Positions 1 through 12,939 of a stretch of DNA of 64,000 nucleotides are shown one piece after another. How positions within the stretch are numbered: position 1 is the stretch's first letter; each line of letters starts with the position of its first letter. The DNA is taken from assembly GCF_000150275.1 (NCBI RefSeq), contig NW_002060954.1, positions 896,074-960,073 on the forward strand. Reading direction: 5' to 3'. Made by a program: the position numbers and the translations under genes. The notes under the pieces were generated by a model. The model worked only from the letters and a program-made list of their open reading frames with translations, made no database searches and had not been told where the DNA came from. This DNA is from Trichoplax adhaerens. Taxonomy: Eukaryota > Placozoa > Uniplacotomia > Trichoplacea > Trichoplacidae.

Positions 1-38
1 AATACTCAAAACTAATGCTTGTCATTTTTATTTCACAG

Positions 39-143
39 ACGCCGGGAGATAATCAATACCTAGTCGATTTTGGGGATGACCTGCTTAAAGGACACGATAT
101 TTTTATGCCACCATTGTTCTCAGATTACGAAGAATCTAAGTAA
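39..143 (+). CDS. 3' terminal coding exon of an unidentified gene (partial)
   Basis: A good acceptor (pyrimidine tract ending TTTCACAG at 38) opens an exon that reads 34 codons in one frame and stops at TAA 141-143. The residues are acidic and end in DYEESK. The reading includes VDFGDD and IFMPPLFSDY, which look like a conserved C-terminal tail, but I do not recognise the family. The rest of the gene lies left of the window. A different frame of the same stretch stays open to 255 and is a shadow. Frame and acceptor phase cannot be verified without the upstream exons. Confidence 0.5.
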   Translation, partial: TPGDNQYLVDFGDDLLKGHDIFMPPLFSDYEESK

Positions 144-487
144 AAAACTCTCCATACCACTATTAATTTATCTTAATGTTTTAATAGAATATACAGCAGA
201 AGCTTTCTACCACATAGTCGCTGACGTGGTATTTCTAGTTATATTTTTTTGGTAATACTATCAGTCAGCTATATAACGAGATTCACCAAGAAAGAACATT
301 TACATTGATACAAAAGCTGGGAATTAATCACAAGATGCCTATCATATTTTTTGATCTTCATCAACTGCATACAGCTTGCATTTTTACAAAAATATACGTA
401 GTCAGTTTTAGAGTTAGTAAGCGAACCTCTTGCTGGCACTAATTAATAATTAACGTTAGCTATTGGTTATCATTTATCAGTGATCTT
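144..487. other. Intergenic interval, nothing recognised
   Basis: AT-rich spacer between the 3' terminal exon and the bZIP gene. I see no repeat cluster, RNA gene or conserved coding stretch in it. It presumably holds the 3' UTR of the left gene and the promoter of the next one. Confidence 0.4.
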
Positions 488-2027
488 ATGACTGGTTTGG
501 TATCTAATACGAAAGATTCAGTGATTACCAGTGATTCCCTAAAAGATGCAGTGCCAGTCGATTTAAAAGGTAATATTTACTCCATTTGAAGCTATACGCA
601 CCAAAATTAACCTATGAGTAATATTAATTCGCACCTACTATAATGTTTTAAGTTTATGTTTTTATAGTGAACAGTCACTGGAATATTTCCTATAAACTAT
701 TTCACTTTTCCAGGGCGTAGTTTTATGGGGAATATGAATATGTTAGTGGATGCTCTGAAGTTAGTACTGACTAAATTATTTAAGCAATCTAAATATTTAT
801 TTAGCATTAGATCTCAATAATCTTAGAAACCACGAAATTAAGCCCGGAACGACCTCGGTCAGCAAGGATGCCAAAAATGTAACACTAGATTCCAAGACAA
901 TCACACTGCAAAATAATCCAGTAGTTTTTGATAATGCGTTCAAACTGCGTCCAATTATTAACAAAAAGTATGAAGATAAAGAAGAGAATCGGAAAATGGT
1001 CAATAGCATCGAGGGTAGTGAAAGAAAACTGAAAATTGCTGACTTAGCGTCGTCTCGTAATATTCAATCTCCCATGCCAGAAAGTAGAGATCTAGATAAT
1101 GCATACATTTCTCATCCTTTAAATGAAATCAAGCGCAGTAAGCACGAAAACGAGCAACTCAAAATCGCTAAATCAGACATAGCTACCAAAGCAAAGAGGA
1201 AAAAGCCGAAGGTGGAGCAAGTCTCCGCTCTGATACCGACGAGTAAAAATATCAAGATTAATAATTTGATTGAATCGGATAGTGAAAGTCAAAGAAAGGC
1301 CTTTGCAAAACACATATCGATTGGGAAGGAAAATTGGCCGCCGAAAAAAAATAAGAAAAAAATTGTTAATATGGGCTGTGAAATTAAACAAGCGAAAGGG
1401 AAACGATGCAGTGTAGTGCGAACTCCAAATGATCTCATAAAGTACACAGTGGGGAATTCAGCTATGAATGCTTGCGAGATACATAGCTCGAAAGAAAGTC
1501 AGGTTTTAAAATTATTATTAAAATCTGAAACTAGTATAATCATAACCTCTAGAACCATTAATCATGGAAAAATTAATGACATGTAATTTAGAATTTTTTT
1601 ATCTCATAGAATAAAATATCTGTAAATGTAAATATACGTAAATTAATTACTATCATAGGAAAAAAAACATCATCAAAGGTCAGCGAACAAAAATTCTGGC
1701 TCCAATCTTGCATGTGGTTCTGAAGTTAAAAAGAGCCTACGACGCGAAAGAAATAGAATTCACAGTCGTAACCATCGTATAAAGAAAAAGATGCAGTTTC
1801 AAACTTTAGCTGAAGATAATCATAGACTGCAAATTTTGCATAAGGCAATGAGAACTCAGTATGAAAAATTCTTAGCTCAGCTAAAAGTCACTACTGAATT
1901 ATTAATGAAGGAAACCAGAAATAATAAAAATGTGACTCATCTCAAAACGGCACACGACACAGCTCGAAAATTAAGGACTGAGATTGGAATTCAAATCGAA
2001 TGTCTCCGTAATCAGTATAACGTTTAG
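488..2027 (+). CDS. Probable basic leucine zipper (bZIP) transcription factor, divergent
   Basis: Model of three exons, 488-569, 805-1502 and 1659-2027, giving about 382 residues with frame kept across both introns (phases 1 and 0). The first 260 residues are polar, lysine/serine-rich and look disordered. The last exon holds a basic region followed by heptads: Asn292, seven residues, Arg300, nine residues, Leu310, then Leu317, Met324 and Phe331. This fits the bZIP signature N-x7-R-x9-L and is followed by a helix of about 50 residues. The RRERN start of the basic region recalls C/EBP, but the zipper spacing differs, so I do not assign a subfamily. It would act as a dimeric nuclear DNA-binding protein. 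Long open reading frames at 996 and 1791 are parts of these exons; the first runs through the real donor at 1503. A candidate extra exon at 713-757 breaks frame and was left out. Confidence 0.6.
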
Positions 2028-2362
2028 TAATTTTAAAGAAAGTGGTGCAGTGATTAAATATCTCGATCTGATTTCAATAGCATTATCGTTCCAGATTCAG
2101 CTTTAGTTATTACAATAATTACAGCCTAGTTTTATTGATGTTCCTACTCCTACAACTGCTAGTTATATTGATATGAACGCTATGCACGGCCGTTAGTAAA
2201 TAATGATACTCCTCAAAAATAACGACTATTATTACTATGTACTTAAAATTGTTATACACGTATAAGCTATTTAATTAAAGTCAGTATCGCGTGAAATATG
2301 TAGAAATTATACCAGTATTATACGCAGCTTTTCGTTGCAAAGCGTACAGATAAAGGTATCGA

Positions 2363-2389
2363 ATATATATATATATATATATATATATA
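2363..2389. repeat. (AT)n microsatellite
   Basis: An uninterrupted run of about 13 AT dinucleotides in the spacer between the bZIP gene and CHURC1. The rest of 2028-3161 is AT-rich with no recognisable gene apart from the palindromic cluster at 3045-3115. Confidence 0.9.
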
Positions 2390-3044
2390 ACATAGGTTGT
2401 CATTAATTATTATATCAGTTTTGCAATTTGGTGTTTATAAACACGTGATTATAGTATAGCGTAATTCACTTCATGAGTTACTACTACTCCATAAGCAAGT
2501 AATAGCATACTTATGGATTGAAATCTAGATATTTATTGTCTAAAAGAGCAGATGTTCAATGTAGTACTTTTATTCTATGCTGTACCAACTTTGATGCTTT
2601 GCCCATAGATATTGCATTGCACCCGTTGTATGGTATTTTAGAATCAAACTGTCTCGTAATGATACTGGTCTAAGATGATTTAGACTTGTACTTAATGAAT
2701 TTCGCGCAATAAGATAACCGTAATAGTAAATAAATGATACAGTGTTGTGATGTGATATGGTTTATGAATCATGAAAATTCCTGAGATCCCCTTAATGTAC
2801 CACACATTACAATGTAGCCTTAATCTAATCTCAGTATCTAGAATTCTGAATTCTCTAAATTAAATTCAAATATAGTAGTAGGAGAGTGCAAATCTTACCT
2901 TGTCGGTATTTACTCAATACTACTGTACTTACCATGCGGCTGCGGTACGTCGTATCAATGGTTCCTAATTTGGAACACAATACAGTAGTTTGTATAGTAT
3001 GTGAAGTGAAATGAAAGAGTTGTTTACGAAACCGTGTGTTTACT

Positions 3045-3115
3045 GTGTTGTACTGGATAGTAGGTACGGAACGGAAGTGTACGATAGTGTACGACATACA
3101 GTACAATACATGCAA
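3045..3115. repeat. GTAC-rich palindromic cluster upstream of CHURC1
   Basis: Several GTAC tetramers occur in about 70 bases directly before the CHURC1 start codon at 3162. Similar ACTGT/ACAGT units recur in CHURC1 intron 1 (about 3310-3390). It belongs to the same sequence family as the larger clusters elsewhere in the window. Confidence 0.6.
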
Positions 3116-3161
3116 ACAATTAAACCATTTAGCTGGATCATACAGGCATATTTGCAACGTT

Positions 3162-4789
3162 ATGTGCAACCGTTGTGTTTTTACTCCATTTCCTGATCGG
3201 GTAGGATTTATTTTAATTTTTAATTATTTTATCATCGATTGATACGCGCATTTCAGATATTTTAAGTCAGGATAATGTGTAGAATATTAAACTTGAGGTT
3301 AATCACTAGACTGTACTGCACAGTAGTGTATGTTGAGCTTGTGCAATGTACTGTACTGTATACTATACACTAAGTATGCAGTACTGTAGATGATGCACTC
3401 TCTAAAATGTTTGCAGGATCTTCGGGTGTACTTGTTGGCTAGCTACTATTGTAGAATGTCCAAATTGGTACAATTAACAATTTAATTCAGTTAATTCATC
3501 GGTGCAGCGTAATTGATAACACATGAGTGACTGAGCCGTGTATTTTCTACCAGACTTATCTGATGTCTGCAATAAAATTTTGATTTGTTTTTATCTAAAT
3601 TATTCTAATAACGTCAGAATATCTACATGGACAGAAACCAATAAGATTTGTCATATTGTAGAATATACATTATACACGTTACTATAGTATCTATATATAT
3701 ACTGCGCCGGTTTGTAAAAGTAGTGACTTTAGGATAAAGTGTACGTATGTACTATACTGTAGTTATAAAAAGAAAGAAATTTCATCCGCCTTACTAAGAT
3801 AGCAAACTACTGATTAATATACGTATACTTATCGTGAAACCAAAGACAATTGATTGTCGTATTAATTACAGGGGAATAGCTGCCTCGACACTGGATCATT
3901 CTTTTTAAACTTTAAAGCTTGTAGTAGTTGTCAGAAAAGGACACTGATTGAAACTTGTAATAAAGAATCGAAAGAGGAAGAAGATCAAACAGAAGTAATC
4001 AAGTATCAACGTAAGAGTGCTGTACCTGAGAAAATTAAGCTGAGCTGAATTAATCATTGACATCATTGAATAATAGTTGATGCATCAAATTAAATCGTAA
4101 TTATTGCTAGTGAAATTGACTGATTGTACGGTAAATGAAAAATCACAATCACATTAGTTATGATTAAGTTAATTATTATAGGCCTGTTAGGTGGAATCTC
4201 AGCCGGATGATGAAACCTTGCCAGTTGCAACTAGTTATAACTGTATTTATACAGTAGTTATTCGCATAGTATTATTTTCTTTGATTAATATATATATGTA
4301 TATATATCTTTATTAAAAATGTATATTGTAGATATATGTCCTAATTGCCGACACGTCATTGCCAACCATGAGTACACTTTTCAAGTAGAGGAAGGTTATC
4401 AGGTGAAAACTATTAAGTTACTGCAGTACATATTTTTGCCTTAGCAACCTTAGCCTACTGTATCGTATATAACTGATATTTCGCTTTAACAGCCAAGTTT
4501 AACGTGCTATAATAGTATATATTTAGATTGTATTTTGTAATCATGTCATTGTAACATTTTAACTTCATAGCTTTATTAATCTACTATAATTTATTTATTA
4601 AAATCTAACATACACATACTTATCATTCGTGCAAGACTCAGCCTCTGCTGACTGCGACTAAAAGTTACTTTTCATTATATTGTTATCAAGATTTATGGCA
4701 TGGAATGTTTACTTTGTGGTTGCGGTGAAGCAACCGTTAGCGTTATGCCTAACGATCCTAGAAAACTTTTAATCAACAATGGGTATTGA
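3162..4789 (+). CDS. CHURC1: Churchill zinc-finger protein
   Basis: Four exons, 3162-3200, 3872-4010, 4332-4402 and 4691-4789, give 115 residues (human about 112) with phases 0, 1 and 0. Exon 1 encodes MCNRCV, the start expected of Churchill. Exon 2 has the NSCLDTGSFFLNF block, exon 3 HICPNCRHVIANHEYTF, and exon 4 CLLCGCGEATVSVMPNDPRK. The regularly placed CxxC pairs are zinc ligands of the compact multi-zinc Churchill fold. In vertebrates the protein acts in FGF-dependent control of neural and mesoderm fate; its role in a simple animal is unknown. The short first exon is fixed by the MCxxCV motif and the donor directly after it. CHURC1 is convergent with TRMT6, whose stop lies only 120 bases away. 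Confidence 0.95.
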
Positions 4790-4909
4790 ATATCTTTCAA
4801 TGTGATAGATCTTTATTTAAAAATTTACTTAAATAATAACGACAAACATAAAAATTTAATAAAAAATTTTGAATAAAAATGATCACTATAATATTTTCTT
4901 GTACTGAAA

Positions 4910-7900
4910 TTAATCTTTACTGGTTGTTTTTATCTTTTTGGCCTCCATTTCAACATTGTCTGTTTCAGTTAGTTCTCTTTTATTCCGAAGTGCATTACTC
5001 TCAATACTATAATTATCTTTACTTTTAGTATCACTGTGTACTATATTTAAATCTGCCTTTCCTTCGTTATCCATATTTGTACTATCTTTGACATTCTCAT
5101 TGTTTATGACGTCTTTTTTATCACAATCAGAATCAATCTTAATTCCACTTAATAAGTAACCGCCAGTACCACTCATCATAGTTAAAGGATGAGTTCGATC
5201 CGGCAAAACCTGTTTATGATAAATTTAAATAAACATGTGTTATGTAATGTAATAAATTATTGTTCCTGATTCTTAGATTACCTGATACTCTCGCAACCAT
5301 GTTTCTGTTAGCTGAATATTTACTGCTAGCTGCTGCTCTTGCAAGTAGACGTAACATTCTGCTAGAGGCTACAGAAAAATACGAAACACTAGCTAATTAT
5401 CGATAAATATATGCCTTTAAACTAGAATTATCAAGTCTAGTATATTGAACCAAGAAATGATGTAAATATTACTGGTATGACATTGTTTACGAAAGAACTG
5501 AATTTGATAGTGTTGAGTAACAAACCTCCTTTAAAAAGCAATATATGATAAATGGTCGTGACGGGGCAATATATTTTATCAAGGACTTTAGAATTGGCAA
5601 AGGATCGAATTTTGTAGCTATGATTAGCCTGAAAGAATGTATTTTCAACTTAAATTCACTGTCGTACTCCAAAATATGAAGAGTACGAAGAAATTAACAA
5701 CGAATTAATATCCATAATTTATAACATTCAAATTTTAATTTATTAAGAAAATCTGGTAATTAGGTTAGTAATATGCATAGATCGCGTATAATACCCGTCC
5801 AAATCATGAGTTGATAGGTGTTTCTTAGCTTCTAACTCCATACGAATTCGTTGATTTTTATCAAGCTAATACAAATAAATATACATTTTAACGTATTATG
5901 TTAAATCGTACTGTTTAACAGTAATTCCAGAACAATGCCATTAACTCTATGCTGAACTAATTGATAAACTGTTAATGTGATTCAGGTTATTATGCTACTG
6001 TAAATACTGAATAAATTAGGGTATTTTGTAGGTATAAATCAGATTGAAGAAATTCTTGCAATACAAACCGAAAATTGTTTAGAGTCTGTATCATTAGCAG
6101 GATCTGTCGACATTGCTAATTTTTTTTCTATCGCATCCTGCTTTTCATTATCACTATCAGCTAAAATTGATGTCAATTGTGATTGAAATAGAAAGTGTTG
6201 TCCATATTATGTCAGGCGGGTATTTCATGTTTCGTGAGTATCTCATGAGTACTGTATGAAAATCTTACCTGGCTTACTTGATAAACCCGTCATATTATCA
6301 GATTCTTGGCTGTTAACTTTACGTAGCGATAGATATAAGATCATATCCATATATGCTTGTGGAAAATTACAATTTGTAATGGAATATCTGCAAAATTATC
6401 AAGAATACTCTATCACTTTGACGTTGAAGCTCATACAGTAAAACGCATGTAGACAACTTTGGAGCTAATCCATAACCGAATCCTAACATTCTTACCCAAC
6501 TGTCGGAACATCACCGGCATGTACCTGAATGATAACACCTTCACCTATTAATTAAAGAAATCTTTCGTAAGATACCCATCTCATAGCGTAAAATTGTTTG
6601 TATAACTGTGCAATCAACGAATTAATTCCTTTTTTATTACCTCCCATTCTTTCCATAACAGCAGCCGTTACCAAGCCCTGACATGATTCAGCAATTACTA
6701 ACTTAGATTTCGCTTTAACGTCTGCCATAGTTAGGAGCTGTGCCAATGTATCGTAACGTAAATGACTAAGAAAGGGCAGACACAAGTTAGGGTGAAATTC
6801 AATTAAATAAGCAAGACAACAAGTCTTATATTGCATTTCTAATTTCAGGATTGTTTAATTCAGACCATATTTTATTGGGGGCATGATTCCAGTAATTACG
6901 GCAAATAATTCTTGCTGTTGGCCATCTAATGATGATACGATGTGAATACCTTTGAAAGTAGTTTTACAAACAAAAATTATCCATCGTTAAATTAGATTTA
7001 TATATATATACCTATATATATTTAGTGCGGTAGTTCGCCATGTCAATTTATCAGTTATAAGAGATACGTTTTTCATTAAAATGTTCTAAGAAGTGTTTCA
7101 CAATAAAGTAATTCATATTTCCAGGCTAAAAAATTACGAGATACAACTTTACAGCGTTTTAGCTCTTACTTTTTAAGTTTCTTTTTAATGTACTTTACTT
7201 TAGAAAATTCAGTTTTTGCATCAAAGGTAGCACTATTCTTCACTAGCTTCTCAACAAGGTCCTAATAAATTAAAACATTATAATAATACATAGTCAGTTA
7301 ATAACTGCGATATCATTCCCATCTTATTTAAAATTATACTTGTACATTATAGATCATTAGTTGTAAAATACAAATTTGCTAAGATCTCGTAAGCTCCCAC
7401 TTTATTAAAATATTTTTGGGGAACTTGTATAAGGTTGCAACTAATAAAATTGTTTAACAATAAACTTAAGTATCACAGCTTACCATTCCTATCACACCAC
7501 TTTTCTTATAGTCTTCGATTTGGCTACGTGATAGCTTTTGTGAGCTTGGATCATCTGCTAATGTGCTATTATCTATACCTTCTATTACAGCTATTACGTA
7601 TTTCGGAAATTTAATTGTTTAGTTTTAACGTATAAAATATGAAACTTCTGTTATTTTTTTTATGTAGATAAACATTGCAGAGAGGGAGCACTGTACAGTT
7701 AGTATTTAAGGCCGTAGTACTGTACGCATAATAGATCGTAACATTACCACAGGTATAGCAAGCTTGACTTCTTACCGGGTTTGCTAGTGGATGATGAAAT
7801 TTCTTCGTAATGAAGCTTATAAAGATGATCATTTCGGACATCAAACGTGGTGTTGTAATAACAGCCAACGGCGTTGTCTAAATAAAAATTAAGCCTGTCT

Positions 7901-9209
7901 ATGCACGCCTTCCTGCAATACATTTTAGAACGGACATTATTTAATATTATCTATCAGCAAATGCACGATAATTTTTAGTTTTTAAGTCACATAGATTATG
8001 TAAATTAATATAACTCTTAAATCAGATTAGTTAGAGCAAGATCTTGAGTTTGTAGTAGCTATCTAATAGAGCAAATGCTTTTAAACAAACCTGACTACAA
8101 ATTATAGTGATGTAAAACGAATGATATATGAGTAAGTTTTCCATACAAGAGGATATACGTTTTGTGCACGGATATTGAATGTTTAATTTACATGTTTATT
8201 TTTATGTAGGTAACGTAGCCATACATCATGCACGTAGATATACCGCACGCGTATGTGCATGATACAGTTTTGTATTATAGTGAAAAGGAATAGTTTTCTT
8301 TCGAGTCCAGTTATGACTTCAAGTAGTAGTACAAATTAAAGTGCATTTCAACTTGCAATTTTGCTACTTGTGTATCTAGTGAGATTGTAAATTATAGATG
8401 ATACGACAATGGAAAAATCTACTAGAAAAGGGCCTGAATGGGTTACTTGATAAATAATTACACTATAAATGATTATAATTATATAATCTGTGAATATTCG
8501 TACTTGTATATCACGTAGGACGGTTCTGTATATAACTACAGTTACTGTAGTGCCGCAGTCAACAGGTTAAGAGGTAAAGAGATTGAATAGAAAGATACCA
8601 ACATTTGCACAGTGCTATCTATATTCTAACTAAATCGTTCTGTGCTTATATTCACCGTTTATACTAGCTCACAATGCCAATGTACAACCATAAAATGTCC
8701 AAGCTTGAGCGAACAACCGTGCACTCAGGCATGGGCTACTAGAAGCTTTTCTTCTAGTACAGTAGTACATGACTCAGGTCTGAAAGTCTGCTCGGAATAG
8801 GCAATACGTATATTAAATGCTAAATGTTAATCGTAAACCTGAGTAGGATTCATGCAGCAATCAATGATTACTTGCGCTCATAAAGTGTACAGGATATGCA
8901 AGTTCCAGAAATGAAGTTTAAGAGCTTCCTGGCTCTAAGTTACAGTACATAATATTGTACTACATGAGTATCTAGAGATTGCTTATTTACATCGCAGTTA
9001 CAAGAATACATCATTCCGGCTACACAAGTAGTTTAATTTCGACACAACTATCGGTACAATAGCTTATGTCCTATGTACGTATATATGTTCATATATGTAT
9101 AAGTATCTTACATTACCTACCTCCCTTTTCTTATGGTTATATACTTAAATTTATCTCCCTTTTCTATTATAACTTTATCACCATAGTCGATTTTTCCTTT
9201 CGATCGCAT
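4910..9209 (-). CDS. TRMT6: tRNA (adenine-58-N1)-methyltransferase, non-catalytic subunit TRM6
   Basis: Fourteen exons on the minus strand: 9121-9209, 8689-8723, 7776-7877, 7484-7581, 7170-7261, 6866-6949, 6641-6765, 6496-6544, 6269-6387, 6069-6160, 5795-5865, 5526-5628, 5282-5368, 4910-5209. Phases are consistent throughout and the product is about 481 residues (human 497). Recognisable blocks are DLVEKLVKNSATFDAKTEF, LRYDTLAQLLTMAD, AAVMERMGG, IAPSRPFIIYC and ETWLREYQVLPDRTHP. TRM6 pairs with TRMT61A to make m1A58 in nuclear-encoded tRNAs, including initiator Met-tRNA. The 35-base second exon was found by the conserved Trp before the YDNAVG junction and is the least certain. The C-terminus is acidic and lysine-rich, as in human. 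A repeat cluster begins about 100 bases upstream of the start codon. Confidence 0.95.
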
Positions 9210-9309
9210 TCTTGAATCGTTATTTATGTACTTGTACTATAAAAATGACAACAACTTTTCAATCTATTACTGCTTTAAATAGCCTAGAGAGAGGTCTTTA
9301 ATATCCAAA

Positions 9310-9470
9310 TGTACACATGTACACTTGTTCAGTAGACCTTAAGAGTAGTACTGCACAAGTTCAGTATACGTATCTTACTGTACTGTATGCACTGTACTGT
9401 ACAAATAGTATACCGTACTGTACTGTACTGTTACAAGATCAATGTACACTGTACAGTACCGTTCATGCAG
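9310..9470. repeat. ACTGT/ACAGT palindromic cluster in the TRMT6 5' flank
   Basis: Dense units such as TACTGTACTGTATGC and CTGTACAGTAC lie just beyond the TRMT6 start codon. The rest of the spacer 9210-10823 is AT-rich. I see no gene in it: short open frames at 9317-10078 overlap one another on both strands and lack conserved features. Confidence 0.7.
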
Positions 9471-10823
9471 CAAGCTGGAATGGCAATCGCTGTGATGCCT
9501 CCAGAAAGATACAGTAAAATTTGAGAAGAAAATTAGTATGTAGGTAAGTGATACTTTTTGGTGGTAAATCTACAGCTAATACTAAGTGAACCTGCAAGGC
9601 ACCAGACAAAGTATGGCAATAATTGCAAGCTTTCTCGGATGCCAGAAGTATGATATTGTACATGAAAGTCTTTACTCACTTTGCTAAAAAGAACATTTAC
9701 CGTAATTGTAGTACGTTCAGGTGTACTTGCATACTGAGTAGTACGCGTATATGCCAAATTTTGATGATATCTACATTAATTTATACATGTAATACAGTAT
9801 TTTATTCGAGCCTACATAGCAATTGAACATATACGTATACTGAATAATTAATTAATTAATTTGATTTTGAACTGATTTTAACGACCTTGTACGCGTATTA
9901 GCAATCTGTTAAGATATACAGTAATTCGAATATATAATATTGCCATATATGAGGTAATGCATATGGTTGACGCAAATTTACGGTTATGCATCAAAAAAAG
10001 GATGATGGAACCTTTGTTACACGCAATGAAGTTTACACAGAAGATATTACTCTTTAAATATCGATAAATTGCATGCATAACTTACGACACTTGCTAAAAT
10101 CAACTAACCAAAATAAATTGTGTATACAGCGTCATATTCTATTGATATTACTTTAATTATTCAAGAGTGACGCAAGAAATATGCAATTGCAATTCTTATA
10201 CATGTTTCGTATTAACAATTCTCTACTTGCATTTTATAGTCCCAGTATCCTTAGAAATTTTTATATACGCTCGTATATATACAGTGAATACAATTGAACC
10301 GTTACCATAGTAAAGGAAATTAATAAAATAGTTGCGGTTGCTGAAGTCTGCGAATATAAGAATAGCAAATATCTCGGCAAGTAATTACTAAATTGACAAC
10401 AGAATTTAACCGCCAGCAGAGCGAAGGGTAGTAGATCAGTAATTATAATTGCAGTAAGTATATATACACCAGAGTTAGCATATTCTTATCCAGATCACAG
10501 CGGTAGCTGATTAAACTTGACAAATTTGCAGTATCGAAATGATTAAATTAGATTAATCCAGATCATGAAATCTTCAATAAATGGATTGCTTAAATTTATT
10601 TTGGAATCTACATAACAATGCAAACTTAATAATACACATATTTCTACGGAAGCGTCGTAGCTGAGTCTGTTCGTAATTGTTAGAAACATACAAAAACTGA
10701 AGAATTTACATTAAAGTTAATTATTAGGTTAGATAACAAAGATACTTGGCTTTACAAAAACAATTTTTTTATCATTACATTATCAATTATAAGTAGGCAA
10801 AATGACTCAGTAATAGACGATAA

Positions 10824-12736
10824 TTACGATACATCACCTGATAAAATTTCACATACTGACAGATTTGCTTTCAATTCAGCAATAACCAATTCTTCATCCT
10901 TTACACTCATCATATTTCTAATGTCTAACTCTTCTAACAGCCTGAGCAAAAAAGGAAGATAGAAGATATATTCTCACGTTAACTAATATTGTAACGCATA
11001 CTTTATGACTCAATGATGTCACTATACGACGTGCAGTAGCACCTTTACAATTAGAGAGTTTTGGTAAAATTTGTCCTCGATATTACATTTTCTACGTAAG
11101 CATTAATGTAATGACTAGAATTTTATCAATAATCTAATCGTTTACGTCTTACTTTAATTCACGAAGGCTTAAAAGTCCGGCATTCGTGACAGAGCTGCAA
11201 CCATTTAAATTTAACTTAATCAAAGATTCCTGTAGGCTACTGATATGATGCATTCCAATATCGGTTACGTTATGACATGTGCATAGGTTTATCGATTTCA
11301 GATATTTAAGAAATGTAACATGTCTTAATCCTTCGTCAGTAATAGTAGTTTCATTAAGATCGATATGTTCGAGCATGAAAGAAGCACGAGGACCATCACT
11401 CAGGCTATTATAGTCACTAAGCCACTTTTTATTTGCAAATTTTACAGACCCACCACAGCGTAAAACCCATTCCGCTGCAACTCTTCAAAATCATAGTGAA
11501 ATTGTTAGAAAATATGGCCGATGGATGATAATCAAACCATCCAATATGAATACAACGGTACAATATCATATAGTATTCTGATGGCCTCATGCCCACAGTA
11601 TCTTGCAGTTAAGGTTAGTCAAGACAGCACATGCTATGGCATAGTACAGTACGAGTCTACATTCGTATATATACAACGAACGATAATTAAGGAAACACAG
11701 AGCGTTCTTCTTAAAATCTGGCGCAATAAATACTTCTGAACTTTGTAATACTCACAGATAACAGTTAAAAGTACAGTACATATGCTTATATAACTAGGTT
11801 ATCAAAGACTTTTGTGTAAGTAATACGTTTGTAATGCAAGTCAGAATTGTTCTTACCGATCTGGTCCAACGTCTTTTATTCTATTCTCGTCGACTCTAGT
11901 TGTACAATATAACAATTTTCAGTTACTCAATATTCAATATTGGTTACATTTCAGGGTATCATCAGTAAATGCGTATAGTATTCCTAATGCCAGTTTTACC
12001 CAAGTATGGTTATACTATTCCCCAAGTACCATATTACTGCTTACAGTTACGCCAACCGCCAAATACTGTTTGAAAATACTGAATACTACCGCAAGTGTAC
12101 TGTACAGTATACAAAGACATACACGAAGCAATTCAGACTTGCAAATTGATAATAAAGTTAGAGTACCATAATTAAGAAATGTATTTTCATACCTGTTGAA
12201 AACGTAATTCAGCCAAGAATAAAACAGGCGATGAGAAATAGCAGATTGTAATTTGCCAGTCAAATGCTGTCATGTCAGAATTGATATACGCGTAGTTAGA
12301 GATACGGCATATGTAGTCATTTCACAGCAACACCATATACCGTTTGTACGTATTATACACTATTTACTTGATATTCCTATTTCAATTCGAATTGATACCA
12401 CTATGCCAACATTTATTGTGTGACTTGAGCGGTAGTAGTAGAATGATGTAAAGTAATAATCGTGAATTTAAATGATTCGTACATGATTCAAATTGCTAAT
12501 GTGATAATTAGATCATTTTTAGTTAGCTACGCTTGCCCTAAGTTTAGAAGCAACGAAACTTAAACTGGTATAGTTAGTTATAGCAGTAGTGGAACCGACT
12601 TGTTTCATAAAAATAGAACTCATTTCATGACTAATACTTGTCATACAGTACATTAGAAGTAGATGTATAAGCGTACCTTGGTGGCTGTATGGCTTCTTGA
12701 TGCAGATAAAGTAATTAACTTTGGATAGGCGAACAT
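10824..12736 (-). CDS. DMAC2L: Distal membrane arm assembly component 2-like / ATP synthase coupling factor B
   Basis: Five exons, 12677-12736, 12193-12266, 11857-11895, 11153-11482 and 10824-10941, give 206 residues (human ATP5S about 200). Frame holds across all junctions. The N-terminus MFAYPKLITLSASRSH is Arg/Ser-rich, as for a mitochondrial targeting peptide. Next come WLNYVFNRVDENRIKDVGPD and AAEWVLRCGG, hallmarks of this family. Leucine-rich repeats of the cysteine-containing kind follow (LKSINLCTCHNVTDIG, LIKLNLNGCSSVTNAG). The protein sits on the matrix side of the inner mitochondrial membrane and has been linked to ATP synthase coupling. It is divergent from PNN, about 1 kb apart, with a strong palindromic repeat cluster between them. 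Confidence 0.92.
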
Positions 12737-12939
12737 TTTCTCGTAGTGCAGCCCTCGACGTGCATAAGGTAAACCGATTTCTCCCGTACCTTTTTGACGG
12801 CTATAGCCACTTTAAACTATAGATTGATTTCTCTCGTTGTAGGGCTTAAAAACGGATTGCCTGAGCAAAATTAGCATTTAATAATATTACTATTTATTAT
12901 TATTATTATCATTGCTAACGATTCTATTCTATACTGTAG

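Noticed and set aside
713-757. Candidate extra exon in the bZIP gene
   Set aside because: A good acceptor precedes it, but its donor phase breaks the frame into the next exon; skipping it keeps the frame open.
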